In this document: piece after piece, positions 11,337-21,938 of the stretch
Numbering within the stretch: position 1 is the stretch's first letter
Layout: the number at the start of each line of letters is the position of its first letter
Assembly: GCA_002221725.1 (NCBI GenBank)
Contig: NJFT01000006.1
Span: 186,001-250,000 of the forward strand
From: Scedosporium boydii
Lineage: Eukaryota; Ascomycota; Sordariomycetes; Microascales; Microascaceae
Direction of reading: 5' to 3'
Length of the DNA: 64,000 bases
The notes under the pieces: model-generated
What the model was told of the DNA's origin: nothing
The model's input: the letters and a program-made list of their open reading frames with translations, nothing else
The model's database searches: none
Made by a program: the position numbers and the translations under genes

Positions 11337-12798
11337 ATGGCATACAACGCGCGAATGAGCATCCTGCCCACCCAGCAGCAGTCCCGCACCCGCAAGAAGG
11401 AAGAGGAGGCCGATGCCTTCATGCGCCTGTCGGACAAGGAGATTGTGGGGTGCATCACCGATATTGGCATCAACTTCACCGTCGCCGACCTCCAGAAGCC
11501 GAACCCCGTGCAGGTGCAGATGATATTCGAATGGTTCGCCGAGCTTCTTCTAAATGCGACGAGAGAGATCATCGAGCCGGCGATGCGCGCCGGCGCCGAG
11601 GAGGTGTGCGGTGAATACTCGGACATCATCCCCGCCGATACACGCAACCTGATGGGCTTTTATGTGTCGCTTCGGAGGTTGCTGTTGGAGTGCGGGATTA
11701 ACGATTTCTGCTTCGCCGACCTATACCGTCCGAGTCACGAGCGCCTCGTCAAGATCTTTTCGTACTTGATCAACTTTGTTCGTTTCCGGGAGAGCCAGAC
11801 GTCCGTCATCGACGAGCACTTTAACCGCTCCGAAACTACCAAGACACGAATTGAAACCCTCTACGCCGATAACCAGGACAAGGAGGCCCAGCTAGAGGAT
11901 ATGCGACACAACCGCAAGGCGATGGAGGCCCAGGTCCGGGAGAAGACGATGAGAAACGAAGAACTTAAGCAGAGGCTACTAGAGCTCCGGCGCAACCAGG
12001 AGAGGGTCGCGGCGCGACTAGAGGAGGCCAAGATCAGGAAAAATGAGCTCGCGACGATGCTGGAGGAAAAGACTGCCGCCAAGCTCGCGATGAAACAAGA
12101 GAGTCAAAAGCTTAGGCCATACGTCCTCCAAAGTCCCTCAGCCCTCCAGGCTAGTTTGATGGAGTTGAGCCAAACACTAGCTGCCGACAGGGCGCATATC
12201 GATGCCCTGGACCGACGCGCACGAGGGCTTCAGACTTCGGCCAACTCATTCTCCGTGGTATCGACGGACGTAGCCTCGTGCATCAAGATGCTCGACGATA
12301 TTTCCACAGAGCTGGGCAAGGAGGAAGAGGAGAATGCCAAGAATTCGAGGCAGCGCGAGGCCCTCTCGGAGAGGGGGAACAATGTCCGAGCCGTCGAGAA
12401 GGAAGAGATTGCCCTTCAGCGCCAACTCTCCCGGTGGAACGAGCGAACTGAAAAGCTACGCGAACAGAGCGCGTTGAAGGCCAAGGAGGCGAAGGAGAAG
12501 ATGGAGGAGCTTCGAGCGACGCACAAGCAGCTGACCGAGGAGCGGACCGAGAAGTCGAAGGAGATGGAGAGGCGAAGAGTAAGAATCGAACAAACAGAAA
12601 AGAAGGTAAGCCGTGCAGGCTGTCATATTCCCTCTCTTGCGATCCCAAATGCATTGCAGTCCTTTCTAACTTGACTTGCTTTAGATGTTGGACCTCAAGG
12701 AAAACATCGAAAACGAAGTGCATAGCGCTTATGACGAATACCTAAAAATGGAGGCCCATATCAAGTTGTACATTACTGAGATGGAGCAGGCCATCTAG
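11337..12798 (+). CDS. nuf2: Kinetochore protein Nuf2 (Ndc80 complex)
   Basis: Two exons, 11337-12605 and 12685-12798, intron 79 bases (GTAAGC donor, TTAG acceptor, CTAAC branch site just upstream); 460 residues. The N-terminal 160 or so residues match the Nuf2 calponin-homology head ([43 protein letters not shown]), followed by a long coiled coil to the C-terminus. Nuf2 pairs with Ndc80 and binds microtubules at the outer kinetochore. I chose the ATG at 11337 ([11 protein letters not shown]) because the frame extending further upstream has no family resemblance and runs through the promoter palindrome. It is convergent with the SWSAP1-like gene, 270 bases apart. Confidence 0.95.
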
Positions 12799-12880
12799 AG
12801 TCGTCGAGCTCTTGCTGTTGTCTTTTTCTGTTTGAATATCCCCCAGGGTGGCTAATGACTTCTAACGACGGACGGCTGTA

Positions 12881-12908
12881 AGGAAATGGGTGGAAGGAAA
12901 TGGGTGGA
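12881..12908. repeat. 14-base tandem repeat, two copies
   Basis: AGGAAATGGGTGGA occurs twice head to tail, with the beginning of a third copy, in the spacer between two convergent genes. Probably simple slippage. Confidence 0.6.
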
Positions 12909-13068
12909 AGGATACCATGCATGGATATTTCGGCGTTGGGAAGGAGCCGGCGCGGCGCATGTTTGCATAGCTTGTTAGCTTAGAAAGTTGTTTGGTAGCG
13001 GGACTTCTGACGCCGTTGGTGCCACTGAGTTGTTTTGTCAAGAAAACCTTCATTTTCCGGCCTTGCGC

Positions 13069-13788
13069 TTAACTCAATGGTCCATCATAAAACTTGAACC
13101 ACCGCCCCAAGATCTGCCTCACATCAACTGTCCTTCCCGACCAGACGCCCTCGCCAGTGGTAGCTCCGCCGAGCAAGGGAACGGATTCCGAGAGCAATAT
13201 ATCAAGTTCTGGGTGACCGTCGTCGCCCTTGGGCTCAACGACTATGGGCGTGTAACTCGTGCGGTAGGCAGCATCCACAAGGATGCTTGCCGTGCAGGAG
13301 ATGCCCTGAGCGTTCCATTCACTAGTGTCTCGATGGGCATCTAGAAATCCGTAAAGAAGGAGAAGAGGCGTGGAACACCGACTCTCGGAAGCCGCATAGC
13401 TGGGAGGGGCAGGGACCTTGGAATCCGACGGTGAAAAGACGGAAAGGTAGGCGCGGAGGTGGGAGACTGTCGGCATGAAGAGCACTCGGATATGCTTTGC
13501 AACCGCTGTCTGATATAAGGGAGCCGATACTAGGGCCTTGAGGACTCGTGTGCGTTGCTCTTGGCTAGAGCTAGGGCCGCTAGCATCAGCCTCTGCCGGT
13601 TGCTCCTCGGAACTTGAGGCAGAAGCAACACTGTGTAGAAGTGCGATTTGGAACTCAGGACGAGGGCAGCAGACTATCAATGTTGTTGGATACGTCTGAT
13701 GTGTTACGATATATGCGAGTAGTTCGGAGGGGGTCGCAGGACCAAGGAAGCGTGGCATCTGGGTAAGACAGATTCCAATGTGAGGCAA
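13069..13788 (-). CDS. SWSAP1/Psy3-like RecA-fold protein (putative Shu complex subunit)
   Basis: A single exon of up to 239 residues; the second Met (13758, MPRFLGPATPSELL) may be the true start. The order of segments resembles the small Rad51-paralogue-like proteins of the Shu complex (human SWSAP1, yeast Psy3, fission-yeast Rdl1). FLGPATPSELLAYIV sits where a Walker A loop would be but lacks the GKT. Then come a strand TTLIVCCPRP, a segment IRVLFMPTVSHLRAYL, a Walker-B-like strand PLLLLYGFLDAH followed by the helix ASILVDAA, and a C-terminal RQILGRWFKFYD. Such proteins help load Rad51 in recombination repair. The match is by pattern only, without alignment, so the family is a hypothesis; that it is a real gene is fairly safe. 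Confidence 0.55.
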   Translation of the reverse strand: MPHIGICLTQMPRFLGPATPSELLAYIVTHQTYPTTLIVCCPRPEFQIALLHSVASASSSEEQPAEADASGPSSSQEQRTRVLKALVSAPLYQTAVAKHIRVLFMPTVSHLRAYLSVFSPSDSKVPAPPSYAASESRCSTPLLLLYGFLDAHRDTSEWNAQGISCTASILVDAAYRTSYTPIVVEPKGDDGHPELDILLSESVPLLGGATTGEGVWSGRTVDVRQILGRWFKFYDGPLS

Positions 13789-14357
13789 GCAAGGAGAGAG
13801 AAGAAAGAGGAGGAGGAAAGAATAAAAATTAAAGAAAAGAAAAGAATTTTTAGTCGATCTGTATTATCATTTGGTCAAATGAGAGAAGTACTAGCTCCGG
13901 GGTTAGATCTTGATGTATTTGGGGCTGGAGATGTGAAGGTTAGCCATTTGATGTGTGGTGTTCGGTTCCGTTACCAATGTTTCAACAACCTCGCTGGGCA
14001 ATTCGAACAAGTCGATACGGCGAAGCAAATGTAAGAATTGCCAAAGACGCTAGAAATCCAGTCCACGCATATTATTTAAATTCGTTCAGATTTCCTTTCT
14101 GTGATGACAATAATCCGAGAGAATTCACCATCTTAGACGTTTTCGACGTTCATCGAGATCAGCCAGGTGTCCGCAATTGCGACCCCACGCCCTCCACAAC
14201 TGACTCCATGTGTTGGTGCTGTGCCCCACCCCGGGCTCCCAATGCAATATCCAGACCACAAGACGTCACGCCCAGCCAAGGTCACCAGCATCCAGCATCT
14301 GGCACCATCCCCAACCAAAACCTGCTGTGCCTCGGCCGCCCCTAAGTGACGCGCAAG
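13789..14357. promoter_or_regulatory. Divergent promoter region
   Basis: This 569-base spacer separates the starts of the SWSAP1-like gene (-) and the AP-3 beta gene (+). A purine-rich AT tract lies next to the former (13790-13855). No other gene is seen. Confidence 0.5.
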
Positions 14358-16867
14358 ATGGAGTCACTGTCGAGGATATCAACGCTCCTCGAGAGTGGTA
14401 TGTTGAGGAAACCCTCGATAGCTTTTTAGTCGAGGACAAGAACGCCGCTGACCGAATCTATTCCAGCTCGAGAGCTTACTCTCGATGCCGCCCAGGCAAC
14501 AAGAAGCTCCCGAAGCACGCGACCTCTCGACCGCAGCCAAATAAAGAAGCTCCTCGATAGCCGAAATGAGCGCGATGTACTTGATGGCTTACGTCGGGTC
14601 CTCGCTGTGCGTTTTCGTCCGGCCTGCACCAGAAGCTGGTCCTTAATAGCTAACACTCGTGGTGACAGATGATGTACCGATCGCAAAAGACGCTCCCTTT
14701 CTTCTCCTCCGTTGTAAAGAATGTCGCGTCTCCCAACATCGAGATAAAGAAGCTTGTATACATCTACCTGATACACCATGCCGAGCAGGAACCCGACCTC
14801 GCCCTCCTGTCCATCAACACCATCCAAAAGTCCCTCTCCGACAAGGATGCCCAAGTCCGAGCTCTCGCCCTTAAGACGATGTCGGGTATCCGGGTTCCCG
14901 TGATTAGCCAGATTGTATCACTAGCCATCAAGAAGGGTGTGGCGGACATGAGCCCCTATGTTCGACGGGCCGCTGCCCTGGCGATACCGAAATGTTACCG
15001 CCTGGATCCTGGCCAGGAGCCCCAGCTGGTCGACTATCTATCCACATTGCTTGGGGACAAGCAATACTACGTTGCTGGCGCTGCAGTGATATCGTTCATG
15101 GAGACCTGCCCCGATCGCATCGACCTTATTCATAAGAATTATAGAAGCCTCGTGAAGAAAATTGTGGATATGGATGAATGGGGTCAACTCGCAACACTAC
15201 GGATGATGACATACTATGCCAGGAGATGCTTCCCGAGAAGGACGCGACGAGTGGAACAGAGCGAAAAGACGAGTCAGGATACCGATCTCCAGACATTTTA
15301 CGATGGGCCCGGCGCCGAAAGCAACGGCACTGAGGTGGTCCTCGATCCGGACCTTCAACTACTACTAAATGCTATTAAACCGCTCTTGCAGAGCAGGAAT
15401 TCGGCGGTTACCACCGCAGTAGCTAGGTGTTATGCAGAACTTGGCACCAGAGAGTATGTTAAACTTGCCATAGGGCCTCTTGTGGCTCTCCTCCGCGGCG
15501 CTTCAGATATACAACAGGTAGCCCTGTTCAACATCGTATCGGTTTGTCTCCAATGGCCTGCAGACTTCGTCAAGTACGCGAATCACTTCCTTGTGCGCGG
15601 TACAGATAGCGCCGCTGTCTGGGAGCTGAAGCTCGAGATCCTCACCCTCATCTTTCCCCATAGCAATTCGCATATCAAAAGTTTGATCCTCCACGAACTT
15701 GAGCATTTCTCGCGCGGCTCGTCAAACCCTGCGCTCGTTAGGGAATCCGTGCGCGCCATCGGACGCTGCGCCCAGGCTGATAGCTCAATGGCACCCCGCT
15801 GCCTGCGCCTTTTGCTAGGTCAGATTGCCAGCCTCGATGGGCGGTTGGCTGCGGAGTCGCTCACCGTCATTCGACATCTTATCCAGCAGGATCCCGAAGG
15901 CCATGTGGGGACGGTTGTGCGATTGGCCAAGAACCTCGATAGCGCAACGGATCCCCAGGCGCGTGCGACTATTATCTGGCTTGTGGGCGAGTTTTCTGGT
16001 CTTCGCGGCGAAGACAACATCGCAGCGGATGTCCTTAGGATCCTACTAAAGGATTTTGCGAATGAGTCCGAGGCGGCAAAGCAACAAATTGTACTGCTAG
16101 CGGCGAAAGTATACCTCCACCACATCAACAGGGTCAGGGAAGAACAGGAGAAGAAAGGCGCTGAGTCCGAGGAAAAGAATGATGAGCTTCCGGCCGCGGA
16201 TCCTCCAGCTCCTCCTGGGGATGAGGAAGATCAAATCGCTAAACTGTGGGATTATGCCCTGCTTCTAGTACGGTATGATACCTCTTATGATCTGCGTGAT
16301 CGAGCGAGGATGTACCGTGCTCTACTCTCCGTCCCCCAGCTAGCTACCCTTATGCTTCTCGCGCCGAAGCCCGCACCGCAAGCCCGGAGCCCGTCAGAAA
16401 CGCGCAAAGGGTTCGTGCTTGGTTCATCCGCATTGGTCCTCGCGGGAGGCGGAGGAATCCATGGACTCAAAGGATACGCTCCCCTCCCCGACTGGGTTAA
16501 GAGTGGCCAGGAGCCCGATCCTAGGTTACGCGATACCGATGTGCCTGTTAGTGGATACGGGGAAAGCGGCAGAGGGGCTATTCCTGCGAGCCAGAGGTTG
16601 GACAGTATGGCGTCGAAGAGCAGTGGTATTTCATCCTCGATCAAGAATGGCGAGGCGGTTGGATCTAAGACTTTGGATGATTGGCTAGCGGAGGATGATG
16701 GGGAAGAAGAGGAATCAGAAGGCGACAGCGAAGAAGAGGAGGATGACGAATATGAAGAAGAGGTCAGTGGAGAAGAGGAATCAGAGGAAGACGAGGAGGA
16801 GGAAGGCGAGTCCGAAGAGGAATCAGAGGAAGAGGGTGATGAAAACGATAGACTGATGAAGATATGA
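14358..16867 (+). CDS. apl6: AP-3 adaptor complex beta subunit
   Basis: Three exons: 14358-14397, 14467-14606, 14669-16867; introns of 69 and 62 bases; 792 residues. Joining gives MESLSRISTLLESARELTLD, then DRSQIKKLLDSRNERDVLDG and LRRVLAMMYRSQKTLPFFSS, the classic beta-adaptin start. Armadillo/HEAT repeats follow (ASPNIEIKKLVYIYLIHHAEQ; DMSPYVRRAAALAIPKCYRL) to about residue 600. The C-terminus is a long run of Glu, Asp and Ser, as in AP-3 beta proteins, with no separate ear domain visible. AP-3 sorts cargo from the Golgi or endosome to the vacuole, bypassing the late endosome. The 40-base first exon is easily missed by gene finders; without it the protein would wrongly begin at MMYRSQ. Confidence 0.95.
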
Positions 16868-16909
16868 GTGCAAAAGAAAATGAAACTCTTGCATAGGAAA
16901 GTAACTAGC

Positions 16910-16911
<2 letters not shown>

Positions 16912-16939
<28 letters not shown>
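16912..16939. repeat. (AG)14 microsatellite
   Basis: Fourteen uninterrupted AG units, 45 bases after the AP-3 beta stop codon and so probably within its 3' untranslated region. Confidence 0.9.
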
Positions 16940-16943
<4 letters not shown>

Positions 16944-17162
16944 ACCATCATGGACAGCTCTCATGTCTTGAGAGCATCAATTATCAACAGATCACGGCCA
17001 TAATACTCGATAAGTGGAGAGCCCTTCATGCATTTTGAGCTCGTTATTCCACACGTATCTTAATCCGGTTCCTCTCACCTGTTTTTAACACACAAAAGAT
17101 GAGAACGCCAAGTACGCCGCCCGCTCAAAGAAGCTGTTTACGCTGACCATCTACACATCCAA

Positions 17163-18541
17163 CTACTCTGTGGCAGCACCCTCGGAAAGGACGCCATCCG
17201 CCACAGTTGTATTCTTCTCGGAATCGCTCTCCTGTTTCTTCTTCGCCAAGTTGGTGGCCATTTGGGGGAAATAGAGGCCCGGCGCGAAAATCGTGAGAAG
17301 CCATACGGCAACAAGGCAGAGACTGGCGGTGATATCAGCTTTCTGAATGGAAAGAAGAGAAAAAGGAAAGAGAGAAATCAGGATAAAATGGCATCGAGTA
17401 TTTTCCACTCACCATGAGTCCAGAATGACGAACGAAATCTCATCCTGCATAATGTGGTTCCTAGTGGGCAGAGTCGTCAGTCGGAAAGCTCACAATAAGC
17501 TTGAAGGATAACAGAAAACTTACCCCCATCCACCGGCCATCTCAGCAATTCTATAGTCACGACGATGATCAGCCTCGGTTGGCCATTCAAAATCCCCATC
17601 ATCCATAGCATGGCAAGGGGGGATTGATAAGCCGCAATTTCCAACTTACCGGTAAATGCACCTACAAAGTATAGCAAGATAAGCAGCCGATGAAGCTCTC
17701 AGAAAGGTCCTGAACCTCTTCTCAAACCATAAACCCATTCCCAACCTCTCTGCTTCTTCCCTGCCCAAGCTCTTGACCTTGCGGCGGACACGAAGGAGAT
17801 ATTCGCCCGACACGAGGCCAAACAGCGACAGCACAACAACCTGGAGACAGATGCCGGCGATGATGGCGCGATTCCCGCCGTCGAGCAGCTTCTGGTTCGT
17901 ACTCCCGGCCGCGGCGGCCAGCGATCCGCCGATGGCCTGGATGAGGAGGCAGGAGACGTCGGCGGGCAGGAAGAAGAGGGGATACCACTTGGGGCGAACG
18001 CGGGAGAGGGATGGGTCGACGTTGAGAGCTATGTGCTTGATGATGAGGTAGATGCCGGCGCAAATGACAGTGGGACCGAGAATGATGACGCAGATTTGCA
18101 TCTGGAAGGCGTCTTTGTTCCAGGGGTTTTTGCTCATCGCAGCTCGACCGGCGTAGCCTGGGTGTTTTTTTTTCGTTTGCGTTAGTTCGACACTGCTTTT
18201 TCCAAGTCGCCGGGGGGTGTGAAGGCCTCGCAAGAAGGCCACGGCATTATCCATCAAGAGGTGTTCTCGAAAAGGGAGGGTCTAGGGGGAAACAAACCCA
18301 TCGTTTCAAGACCAGCACCAAGCGCGACCGCCGCCGTAAACGTCCATGTTTTCTTCCAAACACCAATCCCGATGGTCGCGAACACGGCGATGCCAAATGC
18401 GACGGCGAAGAAGACGTTGGCGCCGAGATTCGGTGTGTAGCCCAGCACGGTGGCCTCGACGGGGCAAAGAGGTGAAACTTCCTCGCAGGCTATAAACGAG
18501 GCTCTGAGGTCGCCCATGTTCAGGTCTCCATTTCCAGACAT
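17163..18541 (-). CDS. RTA1-like seven-transmembrane protein
   Basis: Five exons in coding order: 18541-18298, 18157-17650, 17550-17524, 17460-17413, 17322-17163; 328 residues. Exons 3 and 4 are only 27 and 48 bases. The product follows the RTA1 family: LGYTPNLGANVFFAVAFGI, WTFTAAVALGAGLETMGYAGR, MQICVIILGPTVICAGIYL, PADVSCLLIQAIGG, RCIYRIAEMAGGWGNHIMQD, EISFVILDS, LLTIFAPGLYFPQM, then a charged tail. RTA1 proteins (Rsb1, Rta1 and relatives) are fungal membrane proteins linked to sphingoid-base export and resistance to 7-aminocholesterol; the substrate here is unknown. In intron 4 the nearer acceptor (exon would begin at 17342) gives an immediate TGA; using the CCAG whose exon begins at 17322 keeps the frame and gives the family's spacing. 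Confidence 0.88.
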
Positions 18542-19588
18542 GATGGGGCGCGAAAGAGAGGAACTCTATAATGCGATGCTGAAGCGGCGGAGTGAGGATG
18601 CGATGCGGGGGGGCGACAAAATGCGATATCGACTGCGGAGACGGATGCCGAACTGGGTTGGGATTTTGCGATCCTAACAGTTGTAAAAAGCTCGGGATGC
18701 TCTGAACTTAAGTCGCAAGTTCTCAGTTGATTTCTTGATGGATCGATTCAACTGTCTAATGGAGCATTCCTAGTAAAATTTATCGCGATACTATACAAGG
18801 CAGAGTCAATAGAAGCACGATGGCACGATGTACTAGAAGGGTGGCACATGTTTGGATCGCAGCCCGCGGTTTGGCGAGGACGAGATATTACAAATTAAGC
18901 ACGACGGAAAATGGAGCTAAATCGATAATGCTACATCGCTAACAGGACTGAAGATGAGTCTGGGGAGAATGGAGGGGAAGCCAGAAGGCCAAGCACGCAA
19001 ATAGCGCTCCCTTGCGCGCCAGGAGCTCGGCTCGAGCGCCACCCCGTCGTATTCGGGTCCGGAAGGAGGGTGAGCCGGACCGTCTGTTTCCAAGGATGGA
19101 AGGCCATTCATCGTTGGGAATCGTTGGGCCAAGAACCATTCCATAGGACGAGGCGCCTTTTAGAGGGAGCGGAATCCGTCTATATCATACGACTGCATTG
19201 GGCATATTTGGTTATTTCGTGGAGGGATGGTCACACCCAAGGAAGCAGGGAAATGAGAACGCGTGAATTCTTTGCCAAGTCGTTTTGGACATTCTCCGAC
19301 TAGGTTTTCTCCAGAGCAGGCTTGGATGTAGAAGCTGTCCAACTTATATCATGCTTGTTGCTTCTCGAAATATAACTCCATCACCGGTCAGATCCCGGCG
19401 CCGAAGTTGACAACTCGTCATCTGGGCCGTCCCGGGGACTCGGAACCGATCGACGGATAAATTAGTCTAAGTGGCATCGCTTTCTTTATCAATCACAAAG
19501 CAGGAATTTTCTCCCAGTGCAAAAAGGAATGTTCTAATTTCTCGGCATATATCGCACATTTTATAAAACCGCCCTTCCCTTTGCTCCT
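18542..19588. other. Intergenic region, RTA1 promoter side
   Basis: One kilobase between the start of the RTA1 gene and the 3' end of the dehydrogenase gene, both on the minus strand. Only short frames without family resemblance. No repeats of note. Confidence 0.5.
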
Positions 19589-20925
19589 TTACTCCTCCTT
19601 ACCGCCAATATACCTATACACGACCGAAAAGTCCCTGCCTGCGCACTTCTCATCCGCCTCCACCGCCTCGTACAGCTCCCTCGCCTTCGTCGCCAACTCT
19701 AACCTGGCGCCAGCCTCGTCAGCCGCAAGCATAGCGAGCTTCAAATCCTTCTTCATCAGCGAAACTCCGAAACCACCAGCATAATCCCTGCCGGCGGGCG
19801 CAGTCTCCACGACGCCCTTGACGGGGTTGTTCACCTCGGACGGCCAGCACTTTCCGGTGCTGACGTTGATGATCTCCGCCAGCGTCTTGGGATCGAGTCC
19901 CCATCGGATACCCAGGTTCATAGCCTCGGCCGTCGCGATGTTGTTGATGGCGAGGAGGTAGTTGTTGGCCAGCTTCGCCGAGAGACCGGTTCCCTGCTTG
20001 CCGCAGTGGAGGATGCGACGACCCATCTTTTCAAGGACGGGCTCGACTCGGGGGACGAGGTCGGCATCGGCTCCGAGCATGAAGGTTAGCGTGCCGGCAG
20101 CGGCGCCGACGACGCCTCCCGACATGGGGGAGTCGACGAAGTGGCCCTGCTTGGCCTTCGTGACCCAGCCGGCGACTTCTTGGGAGGAGGAGGGGTCGAT
20201 TGTGGAGCAGTCGATGAAGATGCGGTCGCGGGGAGGGATGGAGTCGAGGAAGGAGGAGTAGACCTTTTTGACGTGGACGGGCTCCGGGAGGACGGTGATG
20301 ACGGTGTCCTATTCGAGGTTAACCGGTTAGCAGGGCAACGCTTGAATATGCGGAGCGAAGAGAACGCCCAGGTGAAGCTTGAAGGCAGATGTATCAAGGG
20401 CACATTTAAACGTAACCAGCACACATATAACCATGCGACAAGAAGATATCGCACGCTGACCGCAATGGATTGAATATCACCCCGGGGGGGGCCGAAAACT
20501 CTCGATTAGGTTTGGGAGAGGGATATCAACTTACAGCGTCTTTGACGGCATCCAGGGGACTCTCGGACACCTCGACCTTCGCGCCACCCTGAACCTCGGA
20601 AACGAGCTTCTCCGTCACAGCCTTGTTGATATCGAAGACCCGTATCGTGTCTGTCGGCGCCGCCTTCTTTTGTAGGTTTTTTACCATTTGGTAACCCTAG
20701 ATGAGAATCATTCCAATTAGATCGTGTCCGTCGGATGATATGCCTCGTTACACGGCACGGGCCGCAAGTGTCGGCGTCTTCTTCACCCGCGAAATTTGGA
20801 ATTCGTGTCTATCATACCATCTGACCCAGTCCAATAAAACCATAGGTATCAAGACGACGGGCGGTGGAGGCGAACCCACGCCTCTGCGCGGGCACTGCCC
20901 TCATCAATAACCTAGAGACAGCCAT
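19589..20925 (-). CDS. 3-hydroxyisobutyrate dehydrogenase, mitochondrial
   Basis: Three exons: 20925-20818, 20696-20535, 20308-19589; introns 121 and 226 bases; 329 residues. The first exon gives MAVSRLLMRAVPAQRRGFAS, an Arg-rich mitochondrial presequence, then YGFIGLGQMG, the GxGxxG nucleotide-binding loop, completed across the splice by GYQMVKNL. Later landmarks are FIDCSTIDPSSSQEV, DSPMSGGVVGAAAGTLTFML (substrate loop), GLSAKLANNYLLA with the catalytic Lys, and KDLKLAM. It oxidises 3-hydroxyisobutyrate to methylmalonate semialdehyde with NAD in valine breakdown. The length is normal for the family. Intron 2 contains a CCCC plus G8 tract (20480-20491). Confidence 0.95.
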
Positions 20926-21938
20926 GGCCGGTTTATTCCTTCTTCGATCGTGGAACTATGCGGGGAAGTCGACGAACACGAAGGGGTCTCGAAGCAACAA
21001 TTGATAGACGGCACGACCTGTGGTCGCTACCCCGGGTCTTATATCGTGACCGCTTGCGGCATCGGCTATTGGCAGGCACAAAAACACACCGAGTTCCCGG
21101 AATGCGGGGGGAGAAACAGTCGATCCACAATGAAGCCTCGGAACTCAACTAGCCGCCCATTGCCGGTCCTACCCACCTCTCAGGGTCTCAGAGTCTCGGG
21201 GTCTCAAGTCTCTACCGAACCAGCTCCCAAGGCAAAATCAATTCAAGCCGAGACCGCAATGGAAAATACTGAGGTACACCAAGGATCAAAATATCAAAAT
21301 CCTGCTAACCAGAAACGAACAATCAGTTACTACAGCAGCGGTAAGAATTCATTACAAGATGGGAATTTTTCCTTTTCCCTTTCTTTTTGGTGCTATGAAT
21401 AGCGAGCGGCATCTGTATCCATCATCCATGTCATCCCTCACCATTCCATCCAACCCGCCACGCATCAAAGGCACCAGTTTCGCGTCAATTCTACCCTAGA
21501 CGCTTCTGGAAACACCTCTGTAGACACTGATATATTTATGAGCCCGCGAGCCTCGGAAAAGGGAACGAGAGGAAGGAGGAAATCAAGTTAAATCGCGTAT
21601 TCTTAAAAAAGTGGCAGGGGATGTTGTGGGTTCTTCTGCGGGTTGAAAGAGGTGGACTAATTCGAAAAAATAACTCTACGCCACCCAAAGGAATGAGAAG
21701 TGTGGAAAAAGAGGGGATCATGACAAGGGGGTATGTAAAGGAGGAAAGAGAAAAGAAGAGGAAGAGGAAGAAAAAGGACAACAGGAACAAAAACGAGAAA
21801 TAGATTCCGAGAGGTGCCTCATCATCAGCATCCCTCGCCCAAAACACCCACAACACCTGCCTCGACCATCCGCCAGAACCCTATCCATAATAGGCCCGTG
21901 TGTTTTGCCCCAAAAAGGAGACATGCGTGGTTGATGGG
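20926..21938. other. Intergenic region upstream of the dehydrogenase gene
   Basis: One kilobase between the start of the dehydrogenase gene and the last exon of the Bqt4-like gene. A 150-codon plus-strand frame starts 25 bases from the dehydrogenase ATG; it shows no family and lies across the promoter, so I leave it out. Confidence 0.5.

Noticed and set aside
16285..16911. Serine-rich 208-codon minus-strand frame
   Set aside because: It is the mirror of the Glu/Asp-rich tail of AP-3 beta.
20950..21402. 150-codon plus-strand frame next to the dehydrogenase start
   Set aside because: It begins 25 bases from the dehydrogenase ATG, inside its promoter, has no family resemblance and ends in low-complexity residues.
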